This document shows positions 27,819-35,226 of a DNA stretch of 64,000 bases, in pieces. The DNA comes from Paludibacteraceae bacterium. GTDB taxonomy: Bacteria > Bacteroidota > Bacteroidia > Bacteroidales > Paludibacteraceae. Location of the stretch: positions 1-64,000 of the forward strand of contig JAFZLC010000023.1 of the NCBI GenBank assembly GCA_017551675.1. The letters run 5' to 3'. The notes beneath the pieces are model-generated. The model was not told where the DNA came from. It worked only from the letters and a program-made list of their open reading frames with translations, and did not search any database. Numbering within the stretch: the first letter of the stretch is position 1; every line of letters starts with the position of its first letter. Both the position numbers and the translations under genes were made by a program.

Positions 27819-28910
27819 CTATTTGTCCTCCAACTCCACGATCCTCATAAGCTCCTCTTTGGTATAGCGAATTGTGAGAGTCTTCTTTGTTTTGACGATT
27901 CTTCCGTTTCTCATTCGGCATTGCCAGCCGTCCATTCGCTTTATTGTCTCCATCGCAGCTTCATTAAATCGTTCATCATCACTTCTTAAAATCTTAAAAT
28001 CTGACAAAGAATGATTCTCGTTGATTATAAACTGCACCTTTACCTTCACCTCTTGTCCCATCTCCTTGACTATCGGATAGGCTTTGTTGAACAAGATGTC
28101 CTGTTGTAAATCTCTTTTTCCATCTTTGCTTCGATACTCATCCGTCTGAATCAAAGGTCTTGGTTTCAAATCAGCTCCATTTTGGGGGACTTTCAATCCC
28201 CTAACTCGTTTTGTTCCCTCATCTAACGTTGGAGAAACACTACTCATCACAACTAAGCCATCCAGCTCCTCACCTTCTAAAACAATATCAAGCTTAAGTT
28301 TTTGAGTCTTTCCCTTCGGATTCGCTTTCACCTTCACAACTCCCGTTTTATAACCAATATATGAGAATTCAAGGATATCATCAGGGTTCACATCTATCGT
28401 ATAATTTCCTTTCCGATCAGCCAAGACTCCTCGTTGGGTTCCTCTAATCGACACAACCGCATCCCAAAGCGGTTCTCCAGAAGAATCCTTAATCTTGCCT
28501 GTCACTTGTATCGGGCATTTTTTCCTTGGCTCATAGGAAATACTACTTGTACCATCCATCTTTTTTGGGAATGCATCATCTAAACCCACACTGACAACAA
28601 CAGAAACAGGAAATTGTTCACTAAGCAAAGTATCAGACTCAACTGTCGCATTCGATACATTTTCTTCCGCTATCATAGACGACCATGACAAGCCTGCCGA
28701 CAGACCTGCCAGTACAATCTTCTTCCCCATGGATCTTCGATTCATCAACTCCTTTTCCAGGTAATGCAACTCCGCCTCACAGCGCGGACAGGTGCCTCGA
28801 CACTCCCCTTTATAATGGCACTCCTCCACCACCAAGGGAATATCATTCTCAGATGCAATATTCTGTCGGATCTGTTTGAGTATCTTGCATTTCTCTTTTC
28901 CTCTGAACAT
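27819..28910 (-). CDS. Cys-cluster/carboxypeptidase-regulatory/TonB-like protein (copy 2)
   Basis: A 363-residue paralogue from ATG 28908-28910 (MFRGKEKCKILKQIRQ). Domains in order: N-terminal Cys cluster (C8, C31, C37, C41, C44), amphipathic helix, signal/anchor from Met61 (MGKKIVLAGLSAGLSW), carboxypeptidase-regulatory domain (SSGEPLWDAVVSIRGT, about 135-215) and TonB C-terminal-like domain (KVKVQFIINENHSLSDFKIL, about 275-363). TonB-type domains contact outer-membrane receptors from the periplasm. The gap to the next gene is only 32 bases, and similar leader sequence (AACACCGATTGATTATG) precedes copies 2 and 4, so the duplication unit included the leader. Function is unknown; an energy-transducer-like role is inferred. 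Confidence 0.72.
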   Translation of the reverse strand: MFRGKEKCKILKQIRQNIASENDIPLVVEECHYKGECRGTCPRCEAELHYLEKELMNRRSMGKKIVLAGLSAGLSWSSMIAEENVSNATVESDTLLSEQFPVSVVVSVGLDDAFPKKMDGTSSISYEPRKKCPIQVTGKIKDSSGEPLWDAVVSIRGTQRGVLADRKGNYTIDVNPDDILEFSYIGYKTGVVKVKANPKGKTQKLKLDIVLEGEELDGLVVMSSVSPTLDEGTKRVRGLKVPQNGADLKPRPLIQTDEYRSKDGKRDLQQDILFNKAYPIVKEMGQEVKVKVQFIINENHSLSDFKILRSDDERFNEAAMETIKRMDGWQCRMRNGRIVKTKKTLTIRYTKEELMRIVELEDK

Positions 28911-28942
28911 AATCAATCGGTGTTGTTTTAGGTGGTAAAAAA

Positions 28943-29944
28943 CTACTTATCCATTAACTCTATAACCCTCATAAGTTCCTCTTTGGTATAACTGATTGTG
29001 ACGGTCTTTCTTGTTTTTACGACTCTTCCATTCACCTGTCGGCATTGCCATCCATCCATTCGTTTTAATGTCTCCATTGCTGCTTCATTAAACCGCTCAT
29101 CATCGGTACTTACAATCTTAAAATCAGACAAAGAATGATCCTCGTTGATTATAAACCGCACCTTTACCTTCACACTTTGTTTCATCTCTTTGACTATCGG
29201 GTAGGCTTTATTGAACAGAATATCCTGTTTTAAAATTCTTTTCCTATCCTTGCTTCGATATTCATCCGTCTTAATCAAAGGTCTTAGTTTCAACTCGGCA
29301 CCATTTTCTGGCACTTTCAATCCTCTAACTCGTTCTGTTGCTTCTTCTAACGATACCGACGAATATATGCCCCCACACACTGCAACAATCTCGCCTAAAA
29401 AATCTGTGGCATCTTGCATCCTCACATCAACTGTTGACCCTTTAATTTTATCAACAAGCTTCGTCACCGTTTTAAATCCGATATAGGATATTTCCAAAAC
29501 ATCTCCTCTTTTGACATAAATACTATAGCTACCGTCAAAATCCGTGGCAACTCCTTTCGTAGTTCCTTGGATCATAACTGCAGCACCATACAGAGGTTCT
29601 CCATCTGAATCCATAATTGTTCCCTTTATCATGAATATTCTGTCATCATTTTCTGTCGTATCTTGTCGAGCAGGGACTTCATTCATCTGTATGTTTTCTG
29701 CCGCCATCATTGGTGTCCAACTTAGTCCGACAGACAAACCTGCCAGCACAAGTTTCTTACCCATGCTTCTTCGCTTCAACAACTCCCGTTCCAAATATTC
29801 CAATTCTGCCTCGCAGCGCGGACATGTACCACGACAATCACCTTTGTAATGGCACTCCTCCACCACCAAGGGGATATCATTCTCAGATGCAATATTCTGT
29901 CGGATCTGTTTAAGTATTTTACATGTTTCTTTTCCTCTGAACAT
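28943..29944 (-). CDS. Cys-cluster/carboxypeptidase-regulatory/TonB-like protein (copy 3)
   Basis: A 333-residue paralogue. The N-terminal 60 residues are almost identical to copy 4 (Cys cluster CHYKGDCRGTCPRC at 31-44), followed by MGKKLVLAGLSVGLSW. The carboxypeptidase-regulatory domain begins at about residue 104 (IKGTIMDSDGEPLYGAAVMI). The TonB-like domain at about 245-333 (VKVRFIINEDHSLSDFKIV...MDGWQCRQVNGRVVKTRK) is close to copy 2. A linker around 195-235 is divergent. It sits 32 bases upstream of copy 2 and 42 bases downstream of copy 4 with no terminator between, so the four genes form one operon. Confidence 0.72.
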   Translation of the reverse strand: MFRGKETCKILKQIRQNIASENDIPLVVEECHYKGDCRGTCPRCEAELEYLERELLKRRSMGKKLVLAGLSVGLSWTPMMAAENIQMNEVPARQDTTENDDRIFMIKGTIMDSDGEPLYGAAVMIQGTTKGVATDFDGSYSIYVKRGDVLEISYIGFKTVTKLVDKIKGSTVDVRMQDATDFLGEIVAVCGGIYSSVSLEEATERVRGLKVPENGAELKLRPLIKTDEYRSKDRKRILKQDILFNKAYPIVKEMKQSVKVKVRFIINEDHSLSDFKIVSTDDERFNEAAMETLKRMDGWQCRQVNGRVVKTRKTVTISYTKEELMRVIELMDK

Positions 29945-29986
29945 ATACAGTCTTTTTGAATTTACACGATAAAGCTAACCTTTGAA

Positions 29987-30967
29987 TTATTTCTCATCCC
30001 TTTGTCTGGACAACCTCAGCAGTTCCTCTTTCCGATATATAATTTTAACCGTCTTTCTTGTCTCCACAGGTTTCCCGTTCACCTTTCGGCACCGCCAACC
30101 ATCCATTCGCTTTATGGTCTCTATGGCTGCCTCGTTGAATCGTCCATCATTAGAACTGACAATCTTAAAATCGGACAAGGATTGATCCGCATTGATAACA
30201 AATCGTACCTTCACCTCCACATCTTCTTTTATCTCTTCCACCTTCGGATAAACTTTATGGTATTGAATGTCCTGATTCAAATCTCTCCAATAACCTTTTT
30301 CACATCGGTATTCTTCATCAGAAATCAATGAGCTAGGTGTCGAACTTCTATCATAATTATACTCCCAAAACATTGAATCAATCGGACTCGCTCGTTTAAT
30401 CGTAGTTTCCACTATTAATCCTGTCATTTCTTCTTCTTTCATCACGACATCAAGTGTTGATGATTTGATCTTATCAACACTTTTAAATACCGTTTTATAT
30501 CCTATACAGGAAATTTCCAAGACATCTCCACTTTTGACATAGACACTATACTTACCGTCAAAATCCGTTTCTACACTTTTCGCAGTTCCCTGAATCATCA
30601 CCGATACAGGATATAAAGATTCTCCATTAGAATCTTTAATCGTTCCCTCTATCCGAATTGTTCTTTCATCATTTTGTGTCGTATCCTGTTGAGTGGAGAC
30701 TTCGCTCACCTGTATATTTTCAGCCGCTGCCATTGGGGTCCAACTTAGTCCTGCTGACAAGCCTGCCAACACAAGTTTTTTACCCATGGCTCTGCGCTTC
30801 ATCAGCTCCCTTTCCAGATATTCCAATTCTGCCTCACAGCGCGGACAGGTGCCTCGACACTCCCCTTTGTAATGGCACTCCTCCACTACCAAGGGAATAT
30901 CATTCTCAGATGCAATATTCTGTCGTATCTGTTTAAGTATTTTACATGTTTCCTTTCCTCTGAACAT
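29987..30967 (-). CDS. Cys-cluster/carboxypeptidase-regulatory/TonB-like protein (copy 4)
   Basis: First gene of the array, 326 residues (MFRGKETCKILKQIRQN). It has the Cys cluster (C31-C44), signal/anchor (Met61; MGKKLVLAGLSAGLSWTPMA), carboxypeptidase-regulatory domain (IEGTIKDSNGESLYPVSVMI, about 104-180) and TonB-like domain (about 238-326). An alternative view is that translation from Met61 would give an ordinary signal peptide cleaved after MAAA. However, the first 60 residues are conserved between all copies, which argues they are made. A TACATTTG -7 element lies 27 bases upstream, right after the rny terminator. Confidence 0.72.
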   Translation of the reverse strand: MFRGKETCKILKQIRQNIASENDIPLVVEECHYKGECRGTCPRCEAELEYLERELMKRRAMGKKLVLAGLSAGLSWTPMAAAENIQVSEVSTQQDTTQNDERTIRIEGTIKDSNGESLYPVSVMIQGTAKSVETDFDGKYSVYVKSGDVLEISCIGYKTVFKSVDKIKSSTLDVVMKEEEMTGLIVETTIKRASPIDSMFWEYNYDRSSTPSSLISDEEYRCEKGYWRDLNQDIQYHKVYPKVEEIKEDVEVKVRFVINADQSLSDFKIVSSNDGRFNEAAIETIKRMDGWRCRKVNGKPVETRKTVKIIYRKEELLRLSRQRDEK

Positions 30968-30993
30968 AATCCAATCGGTGTTGTTTCAATCAC

Positions 30994-31001
30994 CAAATGT
31001 A
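30994..31001 (-). promoter_or_regulatory. -7 element of the Cys-cluster array
   Basis: The minus strand reads TACATTTG, matching TAnnTTTG, with a leader of about 20 bases to the first gene. The -33 position is only T-rich. Confidence 0.5.
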
Positions 31002-31017
31002 ATAAATAAAAAACAAT

Positions 31018-31056
31018 AAAAAAAGAGGATGCGCTCATTTGATTGAGCGCACCCTC
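31018..31056 (-). terminator. Terminator of rny
   Basis: On the minus strand GAGGGTGCGCTC pairs with GAGCGCATCCTC across an 8-base loop, followed by seven Ts. It separates rny from the array. Confidence 0.9.
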
Positions 31057-31081
31057 CTTCAACTTATGAAAACAACTTATT

Positions 31082-32611
31082 TTATTTTGCGAAGCTAACA
31101 GCTCTTGTCTCGCGAATAACTGTGATTTTCACCTGACCAGGATAAGTCATCTCATCCTGAATCTTTTTAGCTATATCGTAAGACAATGTTTCGATCTCCT
31201 TATCGTCAATCTTATCAGCACCCACAATCACACGAAGTTCACGACCTGCTTGGATAGCATAGGTCTTCACAACGCCTGGATAAGAGAGTGCCAATTTCTC
31301 CAAATCATTCAAACGTTTGATGTAAGCCTCAACGATTTCACGACGGGCACCTGGACGAGCACCTGAAATGGCATCACAAGCTTGAACGATAGGAGACAAT
31401 AAACTATCCATTTCAATCTCATCGTGGTGAGCACCAATAGCGTTGCAAATCTCTGGTTTCTCCTTGTATTTCTCAGCCAATTTCATACCCAAGATTGCGT
31501 GTGGCAATTCTGGTTCATCATCAGGCACTTTACCAATATCGTGAAGCAATCCGGCACGTTTTGCCTTCTTAGCGTTCAAGCCCAACTCAGAAGCCATGAT
31601 TGCACAAAGGTTGGCAGTTTCGCGAGCGTGTTGCAACAAGTTTTGACCGTAAGAAGAACGATATTTCATCTTACCAATCAAACGGATCAAATCAGGGTGA
31701 AGACCGTGGATACCAAGGTCGATTGTAGTACGTTTACCTGTTTCAACGATTTCGTCCTCCACTTGTTTCTTCACTTTAGCAACCACCTCTTCAATACGAG
31801 CAGGGTGGATACGACCATCTGTCACCAACTGGTGCAATGCCAAACGAGCAATCTCACGACGTACTGGGTCGAATGCAGAAAGAACGATAGCCTCTGGAGT
31901 ATCATCTACAATGATCTCCACACCGGTTGCAGCCTCAAGGGCACGGATGTTACGACCTTCACGACCGATGATACGACCCTTTATTTCGTCAGAATCAATA
32001 TTGAATACAGTAACAGAGTTTTCGATAGCAGCCTCAGTTGCCACACGTTGAATGGTTTGAACCACAATACGTTTAGCCTCTTTGTTGGCTGTCATCTTAG
32101 CCTCTTCCATTATTTCGTTGACGTATGACATAGCATCCGTCTTAGCCTCTTCCTTAAGTGATTCAATCAAACTGGCCTTAGCCTCCTGAGCCGACAATCC
32201 AGAGATAGCCTCTAGACGCTCATTCGCCATACGGTTCAATTTCTCCAACTCCTGTTTGCGAGAGTTGACCACATCCAACTGATTGTTTAGATTTTCCTTC
32301 GTGTTTTCATTCTCTGCACGACCTCGTTGTACCTCAGACTGCAGTTGGTTCAATTGCATCTCTCTTTGCTTCAATTTTGACTCAAATTGTTGCATTTTAG
32401 CGTTACGTTGATTACACTGAACCTCATACTCGTTTTTCAAGTTCAAATATTTTTCTTTCACCTCCAACATTTTATTCTCACGGAGGACTTTTGCTTCAGC
32501 TTCAGCTTCCTTTAATATATTGCTTGTTCGAGACTTTAGCATCGTATTCATCACAATCCAAGTCACCAATCCGCCAACCAAGAAAGCTGCTATAATATAA
32601 ACAACTGTCAT
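31082..32611 (-). CDS. rny: Ribonuclease Y
   Basis: RNase Y is a membrane-anchored endonuclease that starts mRNA decay. The 509-residue product has an N-terminal membrane helix ([19 protein letters not shown]), a long coiled coil (about 30-190), a KH domain ([20 protein letters not shown], about 215-240) and an HD domain (LLHDIGK with H and D ligands, about 355-360, plus AIGAHHDE). Length and order are full. A terminator-like hairpin lies just before the start codon, so its expression may be attenuated relative to the zapA operon upstream. Confidence 0.95.
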   Translation of the reverse strand: MTVVYIIAAFLVGGLVTWIVMNTMLKSRTSNILKEAEAEAKVLRENKMLEVKEKYLNLKNEYEVQCNQRNAKMQQFESKLKQREMQLNQLQSEVQRGRAENENTKENLNNQLDVVNSRKQELEKLNRMANERLEAISGLSAQEAKASLIESLKEEAKTDAMSYVNEIMEEAKMTANKEAKRIVVQTIQRVATEAAIENSVTVFNIDSDEIKGRIIGREGRNIRALEAATGVEIIVDDTPEAIVLSAFDPVRREIARLALHQLVTDGRIHPARIEEVVAKVKKQVEDEIVETGKRTTIDLGIHGLHPDLIRLIGKMKYRSSYGQNLLQHARETANLCAIMASELGLNAKKAKRAGLLHDIGKVPDDEPELPHAILGMKLAEKYKEKPEICNAIGAHHDEIEMDSLLSPIVQACDAISGARPGARREIVEAYIKRLNDLEKLALSYPGVVKTYAIQAGRELRVIVGADKIDDKEIETLSYDIAKKIQDEMTYPGQVKITVIRETRAVSFAK

Positions 32612-32632
32612 AAAAAATTTAATTAAAATATA

Positions 32633-32676
32633 TAAAAAAACGCATCCCTCTTCGAGCCATACGAAGACGAAATGCG
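32633..32676 (-). terminator. Terminator-like hairpin between zapA and rny
   Basis: On the minus strand CGCAT and ATGCG form an outer stem and CTTCG/CGAAG an inner one, followed by a run of seven Ts ending 22 bases before the rny ATG. It could end the zapA transcript or act as an rny attenuator. Confidence 0.6.
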
Positions 32677-32706
32677 GGAATTTTCAACATGTGTGCGTTA
32701 AGAATT

Positions 32707-33015
32707 TCAATTCAAATGTTGGTCAATATCCTTTTCCAATTGCACCAACCGTTGCTTCAATTCTTCATTAGCGGCTTCTGCCATTTTATAGCGAACGCCT
32801 AAGTCTAATGCGACGAACTTCAAATATGTTTCAACTCTAAAATTATTTTGCGTTGCAGAAAAGACTTTCGCATATTTATCATACGAAAGCTCTATCAACT
32901 TTGCCGTCTCACGGAAATATTGCTCATCACTGCGTTTAATAGGAACCTTCAGTGTTTCTCCAAGGACCTTCAACGTGATATAGAAATATTCATCCTCACC
33001 CGGCATATTATTCAT
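32707..33015 (-). CDS. zapA: Cell division protein ZapA
   Basis: ZapA binds and bundles FtsZ at the division ring. The 102-residue product fits family length, with an N-terminal beta-strand segment (FYITLKVLGETLKVPIKRSDEQYFRETAKLI) and a C-terminal coiled coil (NEELKQRLVQLEKDI). The start overlaps the last eight bases of the upstream coiled-coil gene, so the two are translationally coupled. Confidence 0.88.
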   Translation of the reverse strand: MNNMPGEDEYFYITLKVLGETLKVPIKRSDEQYFRETAKLIELSYDKYAKVFSATQNNFRVETYLKFVALDLGVRYKMAEAANEELKQRLVQLEKDIDQHLN

Positions 33016-33307
33016 TTAAAAGTGAAATACATTTCTCTACCTCCCGCTCCAATTTCAACATCCGATTGCGCATCTGTCTAGCCTCTTCAGCAGTAACCTG
33101 TGTTGCTTTCACACACGTTAAATCAGACAACTCTTTGCGACAATCCTGCAACTCCTTCTGCGCTTCAGAAAGATTCTGCTCTAAAAGCATCACTTTCTTA
33201 GTTAGCTCGAGATTTCGTGCCCTCAATCCATCGACTTCCACCAACAGATGATGTACCTTTGTCTCAATCCTTTTTTCTAAGCTATCCACGCTATCCAAAG
33301 TAGCCAT
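33008..33307 (-). CDS. Small coiled-coil protein upstream of zapA
   Basis: 99 residues, almost entirely heptad-rich and charged (VDSLEKRIETKVHHLLVEVDG...LEQNLSEAQKELQDCRKEL), with no signal or membrane segment. Its size, coiled coil and 8-bp overlap with zapA suggest a ZapB-like division partner, but this rests on context rather than a motif. The GldK-type or tropomyosin-like look of coiled coils is not diagnostic. Confidence 0.6.
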   Translation of the reverse strand: MATLDSVDSLEKRIETKVHHLLVEVDGLRARNLELTKKVMLLEQNLSEAQKELQDCRKELSDLTCVKATQVTAEEARQMRNRMLKLEREVEKCISLLNE

Positions 33308-33416
33308 TTTATAAAAATCTACGCAAAAGTAACATTCTACATTGAAATATGAAAGTATTTTGAAAATTAAATTTAGATAGATTCGAAAAATTAACGGTTC
33401 ATAATCTTTTTTTTCT

Positions 33417-33424
33417 TAATTTTG
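33417..33424 (+). promoter_or_regulatory. -7 element of the ABC exporter operon
   Basis: TAATTTTG matches TAnnTTTG. A start near 33431 would put the repeat at 33445-33465 inside the leader. Confidence 0.45.
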
Positions 33425-33444
33425 GGTGTTGTTTTTGTTGATAC

Positions 33445-33465
33445 GGTGAGTTTATAGACCTCACC
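33445..33465. repeat. GGTGA...TCACC hairpin repeat
   Basis: GGTGAG-TTTATAGAC-CTCACC is an inverted repeat, 21 bases before the predicted TTG start of the ABC gene. It is shared with 24828 and 41126. Confidence 0.7.
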
Positions 33466-33486
33466 CATAGTTTCCTATACGTAGCA

Positions 33487-35223
33487 TTGAATTCGACCTC
33501 TGAAATATTTAAATTCTTAAAACCTCATTACAAATGGGCTATTCTCTCACCTCTATTGGTCGGAATGGAAGTGTGTGCCGAATTGTCTCAGCCTTATCTG
33601 ATGTCTAAAATCGTCAACGACGGTGTTCTCCGTAGTCAGTACGATATCATCCTCCCCATAGCTTTACAGATGTTGATCATCACCATCATCGGTATGATTG
33701 GTGGCGTTCTCTCTATCTTTGCTGCGGGTCACGTCTCCTACAACTTCGGAGCGGACATGCGACAAGAACTCTTCGAAAGAGTCTCTCACTACTCTTTTCA
33801 CAACATCGACAAACTACAGACGGGTTCCCTCATCACTCGCATCACAAGCGACGTCTACAAGGTGCAAAGCGTTATTCAGTCCTCCATGCGACTGCTCTTT
33901 CGCTCTCCCTTCTTGTTCGTGGGCTCCGTCGTCATGGTACTTTCCATCAGCAAAACACTCTCCTCTGTTCTGCTGATTATTCTTCCTATCTTGCTGGGTG
34001 CAGTCTACATCATCGTCAGAAAGGCTTACCCCATCTTCATGAAGATCCAAGGCAAGACCGACCGACTCAACACAGTCATTCAAGAGTCGCTCGCCGGCAT
34101 ACGCGTCGTAAAAGCTTACACGCAGGAGGAGAAAGAACAACAACGATTCCGTGAAGCCAACGACGACCTGATTGAAAGTAATCTGAGAGTGAGTAAACTG
34201 ATTGTTCTGCTCGGTCCCATCATGTCTCTCATCCTCAACATCGGTATCGCCATAGTTGTCTATCTAGGTGCCAGACTAATCGATAGCGGCGACCCCATCC
34301 ATGTGGGTGAAATCATGGCCATCACCAACTACCTGACTCAAATCCTCATGTCGCTGATGATGGCGCAACGAATCATCATGTCCATCACAGAAGCAAAAGC
34401 CTCCATGATGCGCATCAACGAGGTGATCGCCGTCTCTGACAATCAGGAGAGCAATACGCAATCAAAAGCATACTCCTCTCACGACGATTCGTGCATTCGC
34501 TTCGAAAACGTCTATTTCAGTTACAATGAGACAAAAGAGGAACAGTCTGATAATTATGTTCTGAAAGGAATCTCCTTCTCCATCAAAGAGGGCGAAACCA
34601 TCGGTATCGTCGGTGGAACAGGTTCAGGTAAAAGTACCTTGGCACAGTTGATCATGCGATGCTACAACCCTTGCGAAGGACACATCTACCTAAAAGGCAA
34701 ACCTATCAACGAATATGCGTCTGAAGATCTTCATCAAATAGTGAGATTAGCCATGCAAAACATACAACTCTTCTCTGGCACCATCGCGGAGAACCTACGC
34801 TGGGGCAAGCCCGACGCCACCGAAGAGGAGATGCGGAATGCATGCGAGATTGCACAAATCGACGATTTCATCGAGAGTTTGGACAATGGTTACAACCATA
34901 TCATCCAACAAGGGGGTGTCAATTTCTCTGGCGGACAAAAGCAGCGCATCTCTTTAGCGCGCACATTAATCGGACACCCAGAGATCTTGGTTTTGGACGA
35001 TTGCCTCAACGCCATCGACCTAAAAACAGAAGTGCGTCTCAACCGAGCCTTACGAGAGATTGACTGCACCAAAATCATTGTCTCACAACGAATCAGCACC
35101 ATAAAAGATGCCGACCGCATCCTCCTTCTGGAAAATGGAGTCATCATCGGAGAGGGAAGTCATGAAGAGCTATTAAAAAGTAATACGGTTTATCAGGAAA
35201 TTTGTTACTCTCAATTGGAATAG
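33487..35223 (+). CDS. ABC exporter half-transporter, degenerate-site subunit
   Basis: 578 residues: six membrane helices (about 1-310) plus a nucleotide-binding domain (about 335-578). Walker A is GGTGSGKST and the signature is FSGGQKQR. Walker B ends LVLDD, so the catalytic Glu is Asp, and the switch His is Gln (VSQRIST). This pattern marks the subunit with the non-hydrolysing site in heterodimeric exporters such as TM287/288. The frame has no early ATG; TTG at 33487 (MNSTSEIFKFLKPHY) aligns with the family N-terminus, and the frame is closed at 33439. The partner starts 4 bases after its stop. The substrate could be a drug or lipid. Confidence 0.85.
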   Translation: MNSTSEIFKFLKPHYKWAILSPLLVGMEVCAELSQPYLMSKIVNDGVLRSQYDIILPIALQMLIITIIGMIGGVLSIFAAGHVSYNFGADMRQELFERVSHYSFHNIDKLQTGSLITRITSDVYKVQSVIQSSMRLLFRSPFLFVGSVVMVLSISKTLSSVLLIILPILLGAVYIIVRKAYPIFMKIQGKTDRLNTVIQESLAGIRVVKAYTQEEKEQQRFREANDDLIESNLRVSKLIVLLGPIMSLILNIGIAIVVYLGARLIDSGDPIHVGEIMAITNYLTQILMSLMMAQRIIMSITEAKASMMRINEVIAVSDNQESNTQSKAYSSHDDSCIRFENVYFSYNETKEEQSDNYVLKGISFSIKEGETIGIVGGTGSGKSTLAQLIMRCYNPCEGHIYLKGKPINEYASEDLHQIVRLAMQNIQLFSGTIAENLRWGKPDATEEEMRNACEIAQIDDFIESLDNGYNHIIQQGGVNFSGGQKQRISLARTLIGHPEILVLDDCLNAIDLKTEVRLNRALREIDCTKIIVSQRISTIKDADRILLLENGVIIGEGSHEELLKSNTVYQEICYSQLE

Positions 35224-35226
35224 ATT

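Noticed and set aside
27787-27921. Longer start of Cys-cluster copy 1 (MPNEKRKNRQ...)
   Set aside because: It overlaps the end of copy 2 in another frame and is not conserved in the paralogues.
31424-32128. 234-codon open frame opposite rny
   Set aside because: Antisense to conserved KH/HD codons, no family features.
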